Assembly (NCBI GenBank): GCA_944391715.1
Contig: CALXUP010000012.1
Span: forward strand, 1 to 41,251
DNA: 41,251 nucleotides
Direction: 5' to 3'
Source: an uncultured Alphaproteobacteria bacterium
Lineage (GTDB): Bacteria; Pseudomonadota; Alphaproteobacteria; RF32; CAG-239
Position numbers and translations under genes: made by a program
Part shown: positions 31,867-39,940 of the stretch, piece after piece
How the letters are laid out: the number at the start of each line of letters is the position of its first letter
Numbering within the stretch: the stretch's first letter is position 1
Notes under the pieces: generated by a model
Told to the model about the DNA's origin: nothing
Seen by the model: the letters and a program-made list of their open reading frames with translations, nothing else
The model's database searches: none

Positions 31867-32816
31867 TGAGAAAAGTTTTTCTGGCAGCTGTATTATTTGT
31901 TGCGATTGCAGTTTTGCAAATCAGAAAGTGGGCGGTTGAAAGCGGCCCGCTTTCTGATTCTGTAACGGTTGTTGTTCCGCGCGGCGCCAATTCGGGAGCT
32001 GTTGCCCGGGTGCTGGATGAGGCCGGGGTGATTGATAAACCCTGGTTGTTCCGGGTAATCGGGCGGCTGAACGGTTTGGATAAGAAAATCCGGGCCGGCG
32101 AATATGAATTTGAGCCTGGTGTATCTTTGACCGGAGCTTTGCATAAGGTTACGTCGGGCAAGGTCTATTATCGTAAAATTACATTTGCGGAAGGAATGAC
32201 GACAGCACAGTTTCTGGCGTTGGTTGACGAAAATCCCGTATTGGCGGGAGAGCTCAGCGAACCGGCGAAAGAGGGTGAATTGCTGCCGGAGACTTACAGT
32301 TTTACATACGGAGACAGCAAGAATTCGATTGTTGTCAGAGCCAAGCAGGCAATGACCGAGGTTTTATCGGAGCAATGGGAGAACCGTGCTGCCGATTTGC
32401 CGCTTAAATCGCCTCAGGAGCTGTTGATATTGGCTTCGGTAGTTGAGAAGGAAACCGGAATTGCACATGAACGTCCGCAGGTGGCGTCGGTATTTGTGAA
32501 CAGGCTGAAAAAAGGGATGAAACTGCAAACGGATCCGACGGTTATTTATGCACTGACAAAAGGAAAGCAAGAGCTCGGACGTCCGTTGTTGCGAAAAGAT
32601 TTGAAGACTGACAGTCCGTATAATACATATAAATATTATGGCCTGCCTCCGGCGCCGATTTGTAATCCGGGGACGGAAGCGATTAAAGCCGCTGCCCGGC
32701 CGGCGGATACGGATTTTTTGTATTTTGTGGCAAGCGGTGACGGCGGGCACAATTTTGCCACTTCTTTGACCGAGCATAACCGTAATGTGAAGACCTGGCG
32801 AAAGAAAAATAAATAA
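31866..32816 (+). CDS. mltG: Endolytic murein transglycosylase MltG
   Basis: A 316-residue inner-membrane lytic transglycosylase that cuts nascent glycan strands and sets their length. One N-terminal membrane segment (about 3-18) precedes a LysM-like part (VTVVVPRGANSGAVARVLDEAG, 33-54) and the YceG catalytic domain. The catalytic Glu is E194 in LASVVEKETG. QTDPTVIYAL and SPYNTYKYYGLPPAPICNPG are family signatures. It overlaps fabF by 1 bp. The start codon is at the overlap, so its translation depends on that of fabF. A terminator follows. Confidence 0.95.
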   Translation: MRKVFLAAVLFVAIAVLQIRKWAVESGPLSDSVTVVVPRGANSGAVARVLDEAGVIDKPWLFRVIGRLNGLDKKIRAGEYEFEPGVSLTGALHKVTSGKVYYRKITFAEGMTTAQFLALVDENPVLAGELSEPAKEGELLPETYSFTYGDSKNSIVVRAKQAMTEVLSEQWENRAADLPLKSPQELLILASVVEKETGIAHERPQVASVFVNRLKKGMKLQTDPTVIYALTKGKQELGRPLLRKDLKTDSPYNTYKYYGLPPAPICNPGTEAIKAAARPADTDFLYFVASGDGGHNFATSLTEHNRNVKTWRKKNK

Positions 32817-32850
32817 TATTCTTGACAAAAATTTGTTTTGAGACATATAA

Positions 32851-32884
32851 AAAACACCGTAAAAAGTTATTATGGTGTTTTTTT
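32851..32884 (+). terminator. Terminator of fabF-mltG
   Basis: AAAACACC (32852-32859) pairs with GGTGTTTT (32874-32881) around a 14-base loop, ending in a T-run. It lies 35 bp past the mltG stop. Confidence 0.75.
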
Positions 32885-32968
32885 ATTATTTTTTTCCGGG
32901 CAATATTTGCTTATGCGCTATTTATGTCGTCAGGCGGTTTTGTTTGGAACGTATTTTAAAATAATTAT

Positions 32969-33301
32969 ATGGAAGTTTTAAAGTTTGATTTGCCGGTTGA
33001 AGTCCGGAGCTATTTAAGAGAGAAAAAGATTCCGAAAGATTTGTTTTTTCTGTTAGCGTCTCTTCTGTTTTGTCGCAGAAATTTGGACAGACCGGAAAGT
33101 TTGAGGCCGGATACGGATTTTGAAAATGATCTCGGAATGGATTCTTTGTGCAAATTGCAGCTGGTTATGGATATTGAACGGGTTTTTGATATTCTGATTG
33201 CCGATGATATGGTGGAGCATTTTGATACAGTGGCCGATGTTTTGGAATATTTGGTAAAAAAAGCCTCAAAAGTTCCTGAAGAATTTAGTTTGCAAGGATA
33301 A
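32969..33301 (+). CDS. Divergent acyl carrier protein-like, first copy
   Basis: 110 residues. The core carries the phosphopantetheine motif DLGMDSLCKLQLVMDIE with S59, then helix VADVLEYLVKK as in carrier proteins. The N-terminus is longer and more basic/hydrophobic than AcpP (EVLKFDLPVEVRSYLREKKIPKDLFFLLASLL). Dedicated carriers of this type serve lipid A, secondary metabolite or specialised acyl transfer. No ketosynthase or acyltransferase partner is next to it. It has its own terminator (33313-33342). No Shine-Dalgarno is obvious before the ATG (AAAATAATTATATG). Confidence 0.75.
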   Translation: MEVLKFDLPVEVRSYLREKKIPKDLFFLLASLLFCRRNLDRPESLRPDTDFENDLGMDSLCKLQLVMDIERVFDILIADDMVEHFDTVADVLEYLVKKASKVPEEFSLQG

Positions 33302-33312
33302 GCAGATGTAGA

Positions 33313-33342
33313 AAAAGCGTGATTCCTGTCACGCTTTTTTTT
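33313..33342 (+). terminator. Terminator after the first ACP-like gene
   Basis: AAGCGTGA (33315-33322), loop TTCCTG, TCACGCTT (33329-33336), then eight T. It also removes the open frame beginning at 33319 as a coding start for the next gene. Confidence 0.88.
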
Positions 33343-33361
33343 GTTTTTTTGATGAAAATAC

Positions 33362-33390
33362 TTGAGAAATATATAAACACGTTATATACT
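33362..33390 (+). promoter_or_regulatory. Promoter of the second ACP-like gene
   Basis: TTGAGA (33362-33367), a 17-bp spacer and TATACT (33385-33390). Predicted transcript start is about 33397, which fits a coding start at 33409 or 33451. Confidence 0.65.
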
Positions 33391-33450
33391 CCCAATCTCA
33401 AAAGAATTATGAAGTTATTATTATTGTTTTACATAAATTTATTTAAGATT

Positions 33451-33741
33451 ATGGATAGCGAAGAAATTAAAAACAGATTGTTAAAAATTGTGTTAAAACA
33501 TGTCGGCGAACAATATGAGCGTAACGTTAAGATATCTGATAACAGAAAACTTGTTGAACCTGTAACATTGGAAAGCCGGTTATGCGAGGATTTGGGCATG
33601 GATTCTCTGAATCGGATTGAATTGGCAATAGATATTGAAAAGGCTTTTTCTTTGCCAAGGCTGGATGATGCAGAAATTGGAAAATGGGTGCGAGTTTCAG
33701 ATTCTTACCGGACGATATGTGATGCTTTGAAAGTTGCATAA
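33451..33741 (+). CDS. Divergent acyl carrier protein-like, second copy
   Basis: 96 residues from ATG 33451. The motif is LCEDLGMDSLNRIELAIDIEKAFSLP with S52 as attachment serine. The N-terminal helix is SEEIKNRLLKIVLKHV, and a 15-residue insert (NVKISDNRKLVEPVTL) separates it from the motif. An in-frame ATG at 33409 would add a hydrophobic leader (MKLLLLFYINLFKI); it is less likely but not excluded. It is distinct from both acpP and the first copy. It is followed at 18 bp by a membrane protein gene. Its partner enzymes are unknown. Confidence 0.75.
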   Translation: MDSEEIKNRLLKIVLKHVGEQYERNVKISDNRKLVEPVTLESRLCEDLGMDSLNRIELAIDIEKAFSLPRLDDAEIGKWVRVSDSYRTICDALKVA

Positions 33742-33759
33742 TAAAAAAATATTGGGCTT

Positions 33760-34191
33760 ATGGCGGATACTGTTTTATGGACGATTTTGATGCTTTTGAC
33801 AGCGTCCGGTTTGTTTTTTAACCGGAAAGCCGGAGAATTCAGAAGAATTTGTACCCGGCAGAGGCGGGCATATCTTTTGCCGAAAATCAAAAAATTGGAA
33901 ATGCTTTGCGGCGTGGCAATGTTCAGTTTTCTGGCATTGGCCCTGTGGTGTTTCTTAAAAGGAAAGTCCGGCGGAAATATTGTTTTTTTGGCTTTATTTG
34001 CCGGGTTGGCATTGTTTGAAACGATTGTTGCTTTCAGACATCGCAAGTTGTTCGTTATGTGCTTGTGGGGTGTTTCTCTTCTTGCCGTTTGGACTTGTCT
34101 TTGGTGCCAGGATGTGTGGTTGAAGACTGTTGCAACGGTTTTGATGATGATTTGCTGCTGGATGGAAATCCGGAAATTTTATAAATATTAA
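33760..34191 (+). CDS. Small membrane protein of unknown function
   Basis: 143 residues with four to five hydrophobic segments (about 4-20, 48-68, 74-90, 97-113 and 118-135) and a short basic loop (FRRICTRQRRAYLLPKIKKLE) between the first two. Not recognised. It follows the second carrier-like gene by 18 bp and precedes the next gene by 13 bp, so all may be one operon. Cys and Trp are frequent (CLWCQDVW). ATG lacks a clear Shine-Dalgarno. Confidence 0.6.
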   Translation: MADTVLWTILMLLTASGLFFNRKAGEFRRICTRQRRAYLLPKIKKLEMLCGVAMFSFLALALWCFLKGKSGGNIVFLALFAGLALFETIVAFRHRKLFVMCLWGVSLLAVWTCLWCQDVWLKTVATVLMMICCWMEIRKFYKY

Positions 34192-34204
34192 TCTTGTTTT
34201 AAAT

Positions 34205-34723
34205 ATGGAAAAAAATGAAAAATTAAGAAAGCTGGAAGATAAGTATCTGGCTTGTTATGCTCCTCTTTATAAAGCCGGGGAGATTTTTGAGGGAACGGTG
34301 TATGGTGTGGATGTTCAACGCGGAAAACTGCTGGTCGATTTAATACGCGGCGGCAGTTGTCAGGTTGATATGGTCTGCTGCCGAACCGCTTGGAAAAAAG
34401 GAGATGTTGTTGAGGTTGTCTATATGCCTCAGACAGCAACCCGCTGGGAACCGGACAAAAGTTTTTCTTTGAGTTTTCGATATTTAAAATCCCGATTTCC
34501 TTATGAAAAATTCGGTGACGAACGCTGCGGAAAAATTTTGGTTTGCGGGACGAATGCCATTTTGGTTATGCTGGACGGCAATGAAGGTACGGTCGGGCGC
34601 TATTTGCCGCCGTATGGGGCTGTTCCCCGGTATCTTCAAAATTTGAAAGTCGGTGACAATGTGATATGCAGCTGTACGCAAAACGGCGGTATCATAAGCA
34701 TTGATGAGATATTTGTTTGCTGA
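34205..34723 (+). CDS. Protein with two possible S1/OB-like segments
   Basis: 172 residues. After a charged N-terminal helix, GEIFEGTVYGVDVQRGKLLVDL (about 25-46) followed by a KKGDVVEVVYM strand resembles an S1-type OB fold. CGKILVCGTNAILVMLDGNEGTVGR (about 109-133) followed by NLKVGDNVICSCTQNGGIISIDEIF could be a second one. This would suit RNA or nucleoid binding, but sequence support is weak and no family was recognised. Its start lacks a strong ribosome binding site. It may belong to one operon with the two genes upstream. Confidence 0.55.
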   Translation: MEKNEKLRKLEDKYLACYAPLYKAGEIFEGTVYGVDVQRGKLLVDLIRGGSCQVDMVCCRTAWKKGDVVEVVYMPQTATRWEPDKSFSLSFRYLKSRFPYEKFGDERCGKILVCGTNAILVMLDGNEGTVGRYLPPYGAVPRYLQNLKVGDNVICSCTQNGGIISIDEIFVC

Positions 34724-34748
34724 TTGTTAATTCTTAAATTGTTTTTTT

Positions 34749-34928
34749 ATGTTTAAAAAATTGAGAGAGCTTGCCAGAAAATATGGTATTCTGACAAAGC
34801 CGATGAGAATCTTGGAACCTCCGAGATCCGTCACAAAAATCGACAGGGCAGATAAACCTAAAATTTCTGCCGAGCAAGGACTTAAAAAATCTCAGGAAAT
34901 ATCGCGACGCGGTGTGAGAGGAAAGTGA
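34749..34928 (+). CDS. Short basic ORF before a terminator
   Basis: 59 codons from ATG 34749 to TGA 34926-34928, starting MFKKLRELARKYGILTKP and ending ISRRGVRGK. It is strongly basic (many Lys and Arg). It sits between a gene end (34723) and a strong terminator (34934-34970), so the region is transcribed. No good Shine-Dalgarno is seen, which leaves its translation in doubt. It was noted by eye. Confidence 0.4.
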   Translation: MFKKLRELARKYGILTKPMRILEPPRSVTKIDRADKPKISAEQGLKKSQEISRRGVRGK

Positions 34929-34933
34929 TTGAA

Positions 34934-34970
34934 AAAGTGCGTTGGAAGAAATTCCGGCGCGCTTTTTTTT
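34934..34970 (+). terminator. Terminator of the 33451-34928 cluster
   Basis: A 14-bp stem (34934-34947 with 34952-34965) with three G-T wobbles, loop GAAA and a T-run to 34970. It overlaps the stop codon of the convergent YbjN gene. Confidence 0.85.
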
Positions 34971-35466
34971 ATGCTTCGCCCATTGTCTCCATTAACATCG
35001 GATAAAGGGCACGTTTGGGATCCATTCCTTTGGTCAGGACAACCTTGAATACCGGATATAGGCGTTCGCATTCCTTAACGGCAATGTCAATAATCTGCTG
35101 GATTTTGCCTTCGAGGTTTTCTTCGGCATTGTCCAAGATGACGGAATGTTTGAAAACAGGCATATTTTGTTCCGCCCAATAAGAAAAATGTCCGACCCAG
35201 AGTTCTTCATTGGCCAGAGCCAGAAGCTCAAAAATTTTGCTGCGGTCTTCGATTGTGCTTTCAATATCCATCAGGCAGGACAGGTGCAGGCAGCGCATAT
35301 TGGCTTCCCACGCAAAAAAGAGGAGCATATTGTTCCATTTTCCCTGAACCTCAATGACTACTTCGTTAAGGCCGCGGCGGTCGAGCTCAAAAGATCTTGT
35401 CGAAAAAATGTGTTCGACCACATCGATGGGATTGTATGATAAAGGCAGATTCTTCGCCAGCTGCAT
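34969..35466 (-). CDS. YbjN-domain protein
   Basis: 165 residues matching the alphaproteobacterial YbjN family (type III secretion chaperone-like fold): NPIDVVEHIFSTRSFELDRRG (12-32), the beta stretch VVIEVQGKWNNMLLFFAWEA, then KIFELLALANEELWVGHFSYW and a C-terminal helix. Function is not established; E. coli YbjN affects stress responses. It is convergent with the cluster before it. The start lacks an obvious ribosome binding site; an AAGGC-type region is not seen. Confidence 0.85.
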   Translation of the reverse strand: MQLAKNLPLSYNPIDVVEHIFSTRSFELDRRGLNEVVIEVQGKWNNMLLFFAWEANMRCLHLSCLMDIESTIEDRSKIFELLALANEELWVGHFSYWAEQNMPVFKHSVILDNAEENLEGKIQQIIDIAVKECERLYPVFKVVLTKGMDPKRALYPMLMETMGEA

Positions 35467-35701
35467 GTATAAGTTCTCCGAAATTTTTTGATAAAACCAT
35501 ATTGCCTTTGCGAGTCGTTTCTTACAATATTGATGGCAAAGTTTTCCACTTCCATCGAGTCGGATAAAAAGTTTTTAATTGGTTTTGAGTTAAAAATCAA
35601 AAAGTTAACCGAAAAAAAATTTTTTAATTTTTTTTAGTGTGGATATTTTTTTTTATTTTAATATAGTATTAACGAATTTATTTTTGAGAAGGACATTTTT
35701 G

Positions 35702-36502
35702 ATGACAGGTTTGGAATATCCCGCAATTTCTCCGGTTATTTTTTCTATCGGGCCGTTGGCCGTCCGTTGGTATTCGATGGCTTATCTGGCCGGGATATTG
35801 ATTGCCTGGCTGCTGGCCAACCGTAATATTAAGAAGTATGATCTCGGCCTGACCAAGGGAAATATTGAGGATTTGGTTTTTTATATCACGCTTGGGATAA
35901 TTCTCGGCGGCCGGTTGGGATATGTGTTGTTTTACGGAACATCGTCTTTTTGGCATAATCCTTTGCAGATATTTGAGATATGGAAGGGCGGAATGTCTTT
36001 TCACGGCGGGGCTATCGGCGTTGCCGTTGCGTCTTATCTGTTTGTTCGGAAAGTGAAATATCCGTTTTTAGGCATAACCGATTTGGTTGTGCTTTATGCG
36101 CCGATCGGCATCTTTTTAGGACGTCTGGCTAATTTTGTGAATGATGAATTGTGGGGCAGGGTAACCGATGTGCCGTGGGCAGTGCGTTTTCCGAACGGCG
36201 GCGGGCTGCCGCGTCATCCGTCGCAGCTTTATGAGGCTTTTTTTGAGGGCATTGTCATGTTTGTTGTATTGAACTGGCTGTGGCAGTATAAGCCTGTGCG
36301 CGAGCATAAAGGAACGGTTTCGGCAATGTTTGTTTTGCTTTACGGTTGTTTTCGGGTTTTATTGGAGCAGTTCCGCGAACCGGATGCGCATATGGGATTT
36401 TTCTTTTTTCATCTGACCATGGGGCAGATTCTTTCTTTTCCGCTGATTGTGCTGGGAATTGCGGTTTTGTGGTTGATTTGGCGGCGGCCGGCTAAAGCTT
36501 AG
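35702..36502 (+). CDS. lgt: Prolipoprotein diacylglyceryl transferase
   Basis: A 266-residue inner-membrane enzyme that adds diacylglycerol to the lipobox cysteine of prolipoproteins. Seven helices are predicted. The HGG motif is at 101-103 (GGMSFHGGAIGV), GRLANFVNDELWG is at 140-152 (the Lgt signature with catalytic-region Arg and Asn), and RHPSQLYEA is at 171-179. The start is ATG 35702 with AAGGA upstream; the longer frame from 35639 lies in an AT-rich leader. The end overlaps the convergent GGDEF gene by 11 bp. The length is near the usual 260-290. Confidence 0.96.
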   Translation: MTGLEYPAISPVIFSIGPLAVRWYSMAYLAGILIAWLLANRNIKKYDLGLTKGNIEDLVFYITLGIILGGRLGYVLFYGTSSFWHNPLQIFEIWKGGMSFHGGAIGVAVASYLFVRKVKYPFLGITDLVVLYAPIGIFLGRLANFVNDELWGRVTDVPWAVRFPNGGGLPRHPSQLYEAFFEGIVMFVVLNWLWQYKPVREHKGTVSAMFVLLYGCFRVLLEQFREPDAHMGFFFFHLTMGQILSFPLIVLGIAVLWLIWRRPAKA

Positions 36503-37664
36503 AGGTAACGTTTTGGCTGAATTTTACGGTCTCTTGCAGGGCTTTGTATGTCCGGGCGAGGGTTTCCATCGCCGTGGCGTCGCTGCGTTTCTTTTCGGTA
36601 ACGCTGGCCGTCAGTGTTAATTTTACCGGTTTTTTGAAGTTTGAGAGCATAAATGATGCCGAGGCAATGGAGCGACGAATTTGTTCCATTTTGTTATAGG
36701 CGGCATTTTTATCTTCGTTTTTGAAAATGATAACCAGTTCGTCTTCACCGTAGCGGTAAATTACGGCATCGGTTTCGCAGCCGTTTATGCGCATGGCAAT
36801 CATTTTCATCAGTTTGTTCAGGCCGCGACGGCGAAAAGCGTTTTTGAGCGAGATGAAGTTGTCTATCTTAGCGACGGCCAGACTGTATTTCAGCGGAAAA
36901 TTTTTGTATTGCAGCATAAAAGCATTGCGGCTGGAAAAACCGGTCAGCTCGTCTTTATAAGTATCGGCATAAATATATAAAATAGTGGCAATCAAAATCG
37001 TAATGCCGGAGAGGCTGTAAAACAATGTCAGGGCCGTTGCGCTGTCGGCGTAATAAAATCCGAGGAAGATATCAGCCGCGGCAAAAAACAAAGCGTAGTC
37101 ATAAATTTTTCCTGTATTGACGGCTTTCCAGAAAAAAGAAATTAAAGCGCCGAAAAAGGCCAGATAACTGAGAAAACACAAACTGCCGTTTTCGGCAAAC
37201 GGGCTGTAGTTCAGGGCAATGTTATATTTGTGCAGGTGTTCTCCGACAGAAAATTGGGCAAAAACCAGCAGCAAAAGATAGATGTTTTTTTTCTTAAGCA
37301 GTTGCTTTTGCGGCCAGAAATAAAAAATAATCAGGTTGAGCGGAATAAAAATGCTTAAGTTGATAAAGTCGGCGCTTTCCCTGAATGCGGCCGGAGAGGT
37401 TATTTTGATATAGTTGATTAAGACATAGCTGATGGCGCCGGTTAAAATGAAGAAAACGGCAATGCCTTTGCGGAAATAAAGCAGAATCAAAAAACTGAGG
37501 CAGGAAGAGGCATAAAAAAGGTGATGCAGCGTCAGTTGGGAGGTATGAGGTATTTCTTCTGCGGCAAAAAAATAAACCAAACCGCCGCCAAACAGCAAAG
37601 CCGGAATCAGCATATTGCGAATCAGCGGAATAATCTTGTCCAGTAGTAAAGCAAATTTTTGCAC
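36492..37664 (-). CDS. Membrane GGDEF-like protein with degenerate motif
   Basis: 390 residues. About eight hydrophobic segments (15-235) form an N-terminal membrane sensor. A GGDEF-type domain follows: DELTGFSSRNAF (239-250), SLAVAKIDNF (261-270) and, at the signature, RYGEDELVIIF (304-314). The canonical GGDEF thus reads GEDEL, with substitutions at the second Gly and the Phe, so cyclase activity is doubtful. It may bind GTP or act as a receptor. The start is GTG 37664, supported by AAGGAGT just upstream. It overlaps lgt at its 3' end. There are three signalling-like degenerate proteins in this window. Confidence 0.8.
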   Translation of the reverse strand: MQKFALLLDKIIPLIRNMLIPALLFGGGLVYFFAAEEIPHTSQLTLHHLFYASSCLSFLILLYFRKGIAVFFILTGAISYVLINYIKITSPAAFRESADFINLSIFIPLNLIIFYFWPQKQLLKKKNIYLLLLVFAQFSVGEHLHKYNIALNYSPFAENGSLCFLSYLAFFGALISFFWKAVNTGKIYDYALFFAAADIFLGFYYADSATALTLFYSLSGITILIATILYIYADTYKDELTGFSSRNAFMLQYKNFPLKYSLAVAKIDNFISLKNAFRRRGLNKLMKMIAMRINGCETDAVIYRYGEDELVIIFKNEDKNAAYNKMEQIRRSIASASFMLSNFKKPVKLTLTASVTEKKRSDATAMETLARTYKALQETVKFSQNVTSKL

Positions 37665-37709
37665 GTTTGACTCCTTTTTGTTTGGAAAAGAAGTATAACG
37701 GCGGAAAGT

Positions 37710-38795
37710 TTAAATTTTATTTACGCATTTCAAAATGGAACTGTCGCCATAAGAATAAAAACGGTATTTTTCCGCCATGGCATGGGCATAGCCTTCTTTC
37801 ATCCGGTCAATGCCGGCGACGGCGCAAACCAGCATAAACAAGGTTGACTTCGGAAGGTGGAAGTTGGTTATCAGATAATCAATCATTTTGAACTTGTAGC
37901 CCGGCGTGATAAAAATATCGGTGTCGGCGGCAAAGGGATGAAGAATGCCTTTGTTGTCAGCGGCGCTTTCGAGCAGACGGAGTGAGGTTGTGCCGACGGC
38001 AATGATATTTTTTCCGGCAGCTTTGGCGGCGTTGACGGTGTCGGCAGCTTCCGGCGTGATAATACCGTATTCGGCGTGCATTTTGTGGTCTTTGGTGTCA
38101 TCGGTTTTGACCGGCAAAAATGTTCCGGCGCCAACATGGAGCGTGAGAAAAACTTTTTTAATGCCTTTGTCATCCAAGGCTTTCAGCGTTCGGTCGGTAA
38201 AGTGCAGGCCGGCGGTCGGGGCGGCAACGGCGCCTTCATGTTTGGCATAAACGGTCTGGTAATTTTCTTTGTCATTGTATTTGTCCCAAATGCCGTCTGT
38301 TGTCGGTTTTTCCCGTTTTATATAAGGCGGCAGCGGCATGGAGCCGTATTTTTCCAGCAAGTGTCCGAGTTGTGCCGGATCACAGTTGAACTTAAGCAGT
38401 GTTCCGTCTTCGCCCTGTTTTTCAATAACTTCGGCCGTAAAATCCGAGTTTTCGGCACTGATTTCCGAAGTGTAAAAACAGACGGTGTCGCCGGGTTTCA
38501 GACGTTTGGAATTTTTGATAAAACTCCACCAGTTGATGCCGTCAACCGGGCGGTAAAGCGTGACTTCTACCAAAGCTTCGCCGTGCTTGCCGTAGAGCCG
38601 CGCCGGAATAACCTTGGTGTCGTTAAAAACCAAGACATCGCCTTCGTGCAGCAGTTGCGGCAGGTCATAAAAATGGCGGTCGGTAATCTTGCCTTCTTCC
38701 GACAAATCAAGCAGGCGGGAAGCATCACGCGGGGAAACAGGCTCTTTGGCAATCAGGTTGCGGTCGAGCTCAAAATCAAAAATATCCACTTTCAT
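37710..38795 (-). CDS. queA: tRNA preQ1(34) S-adenosylmethionine ribosyltransferase-isomerase
   Basis: A 361-residue enzyme that adds the epoxycyclopentane ring of queuosine to preQ1 at position 34 of GUN-anticodon tRNAs, using SAM. Signature sequences are VFNDTKVIPARL (about 56-67), RPVDGINWW, AAPTAGLHFT (about 191-200), LHVGAGTFLPVK and FHLPKSTLFMLVCA. The length is usual (about 350). The start MKVDIFDFELDRNLIA is the normal QueA N-terminus. It is divergent from kdsB. Confidence 0.96.
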   Translation of the reverse strand: MKVDIFDFELDRNLIAKEPVSPRDASRLLDLSEEGKITDRHFYDLPQLLHEGDVLVFNDTKVIPARLYGKHGEALVEVTLYRPVDGINWWSFIKNSKRLKPGDTVCFYTSEISAENSDFTAEVIEKQGEDGTLLKFNCDPAQLGHLLEKYGSMPLPPYIKREKPTTDGIWDKYNDKENYQTVYAKHEGAVAAPTAGLHFTDRTLKALDDKGIKKVFLTLHVGAGTFLPVKTDDTKDHKMHAEYGIITPEAADTVNAAKAAGKNIIAVGTTSLRLLESAADNKGILHPFAADTDIFITPGYKFKMIDYLITNFHLPKSTLFMLVCAVAGIDRMKEGYAHAMAEKYRFYSYGDSSILKCVNKI

Positions 38796-38819
38796 CTATC
38801 TAATCCTTTATTTTTTGCT

Positions 38820-38828
38820 TGTTATAAT
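38820..38828 (+). promoter_or_regulatory. Extended -10 promoter of kdsB
   Basis: TGTTATAAT is a perfect extended -10 (TG-N-TATAAT), about 47 bp before the kdsB ATG. No good -35 lies 17 bp upstream, as is normal for extended -10 promoters. Confidence 0.5.
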
Positions 38829-38875
38829 ATATAAATGCCGTATTAGCAACAACCTTTTACGGAGATTTTTTTAAG

Positions 38876-39649
38876 ATGAGCAGAATTGTTACGATGATTC
38901 CGGTCAGAATGGCCTCAACCCGCCTGCCGAACAAACCTTTGTGCGATATTAACGGCAAGACGCTGATTAATCGCGTTTATGAAAATGTGTGCAAGGCGAT
39001 TAAAGGTGATGTTTATGTGGCGGCCGGTGATCAGGTGATTTTGGATGAGTGCGCGAAGTTTGGCGCCAAGGCCATTTTGACCGATCCGAGCCTGCCTTCC
39101 GGAACCGATCGGATTGCCGCGGCTTTGAAGACGATTGATCCGGACGGCAGCAAATATGACATCGTGGTTAATTTTCAGGGCGATGCTCTGAATGTGGATC
39201 CGGATATTAACAATCAGCTGATTGAGATGATTGAGCGGACGGACTGTGATATTGCCACTTGCGGAATGGTGTTTGAATCTGCCGAAGAAGCGGCTAAACC
39301 GGCTAATGTAAAAATTGTTATGGGGCTGCGTGACGGCGAGACCGAGGGCAGATGTTTGTATTTTACCCGTGCCGTGGCGCCGTTTACCCGCAATCCGGAA
39401 AAATGCAAAAATCAGGATTTGTATCATCATATCGGTATTTATGTTTACAAGGCTTCTTCACTGGCCAAAATGGTGGATTTGCCGGTTGGTGTTTTGGAAG
39501 CGCGCGAATCTTTGGAACAATTGCGGGCGCTTGAGAACGGTATGACCATTCGGGCGAAAGTTATCAATAATCTGAAACTGATTCAAGAAGCGCCTGCGGA
39601 TATAGATACGGAAGAGGATTTGGCAGAAGCCCGTCGCTACATCAAGTAA
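38876..39649 (+). CDS. kdsB: CMP-KDO synthetase (3-deoxy-manno-octulosonate cytidylyltransferase)
   Basis: A 257-residue cytoplasmic enzyme activating KDO with CTP for LPS inner-core synthesis. IPVRMASTRLPNKPL (8-22) is the nucleotidyltransferase start. VNFQGDALNVDP (about 100-111) holds the catalytic acid, and HHIGIYVYKASSL and EARESLEQLRALENG follow the family pattern. It implies a Gram-negative LPS. ACGGAG is the likely ribosome binding site. A 108-bp imperfect palindrome starts in its stop codon. Confidence 0.96.
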   Translation: MSRIVTMIPVRMASTRLPNKPLCDINGKTLINRVYENVCKAIKGDVYVAAGDQVILDECAKFGAKAILTDPSLPSGTDRIAAALKTIDPDGSKYDIVVNFQGDALNVDPDINNQLIEMIERTDCDIATCGMVFESAEEAAKPANVKIVMGLRDGETEGRCLYFTRAVAPFTRNPEKCKNQDLYHHIGIYVYKASSLAKMVDLPVGVLEARESLEQLRALENGMTIRAKVINNLKLIQEAPADIDTEEDLAEARRYIK

Positions 39650-39755
39650 AAAGTTTGCAAAGAGCTTGTCATACTTGTTCTTTTTCTTCTCGTGTAGCTA
39701 GTTGTACACGTCGTCGAAAAAGAACGGCGTAGCACAAGCTCTTATCAAACTTTTT
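39648..39755. repeat. Large imperfect palindrome after kdsB (terminator-like)
   Basis: AAAAAGTTTG...AGAGCTTGT...GTTCTTTTTC...CGTGTA is mirrored by TACACG...GAAAAAGAAC...ACAAGCTCT...CAAACTTTTT, arms of about 50 bp. Like the pyk element, it begins at the stop codon and ends in a T-run. Its centre differs from the GTAYGTTTA core of the other three. Confidence 0.65.
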
Positions 39756-39787
39756 AGTAAAAACGCGTATAATGGTCTATTAATACA

Positions 39788-39852
39788 GAAAAAATCTTTA
39801 AGGCTAAGTTACGTACGTTTATGTACGCGCCTGTCGCCTTAAAGATTTTTTC
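39788..39852. repeat. 65-bp palindrome with GTACGTTTATGTACGC core
   Basis: GAAAAAATCTTTAAGGC (39788-39804) and GCCTTAAAGATTTTTTC (39836-39852) are perfect 17-bp arms. Between them GCTAAGTTACGTACG and TTTATGTACGCGCC form an inner hairpin. The core is shared with the element at 40018-40071 and the centre of the pyk palindrome. The 39756-40085 interval has no gene; it holds this, a terminator and the next palindrome. Confidence 0.75.
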
Positions 39853-39940
39853 TTATTATCTGACTTAGGCATCTAGGCGCGCTGCGGTTGCTAACGCTTT
39901 CCTTGCTTGCCAAGATGTTCCAAAGAGCTTGCAGACAAAA

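Noticed and set aside
33319..33450. N-terminal extension of the second ACP-like protein
   Set aside because: The first codons fall within the upstream terminator and before the promoter at 33362-33390.
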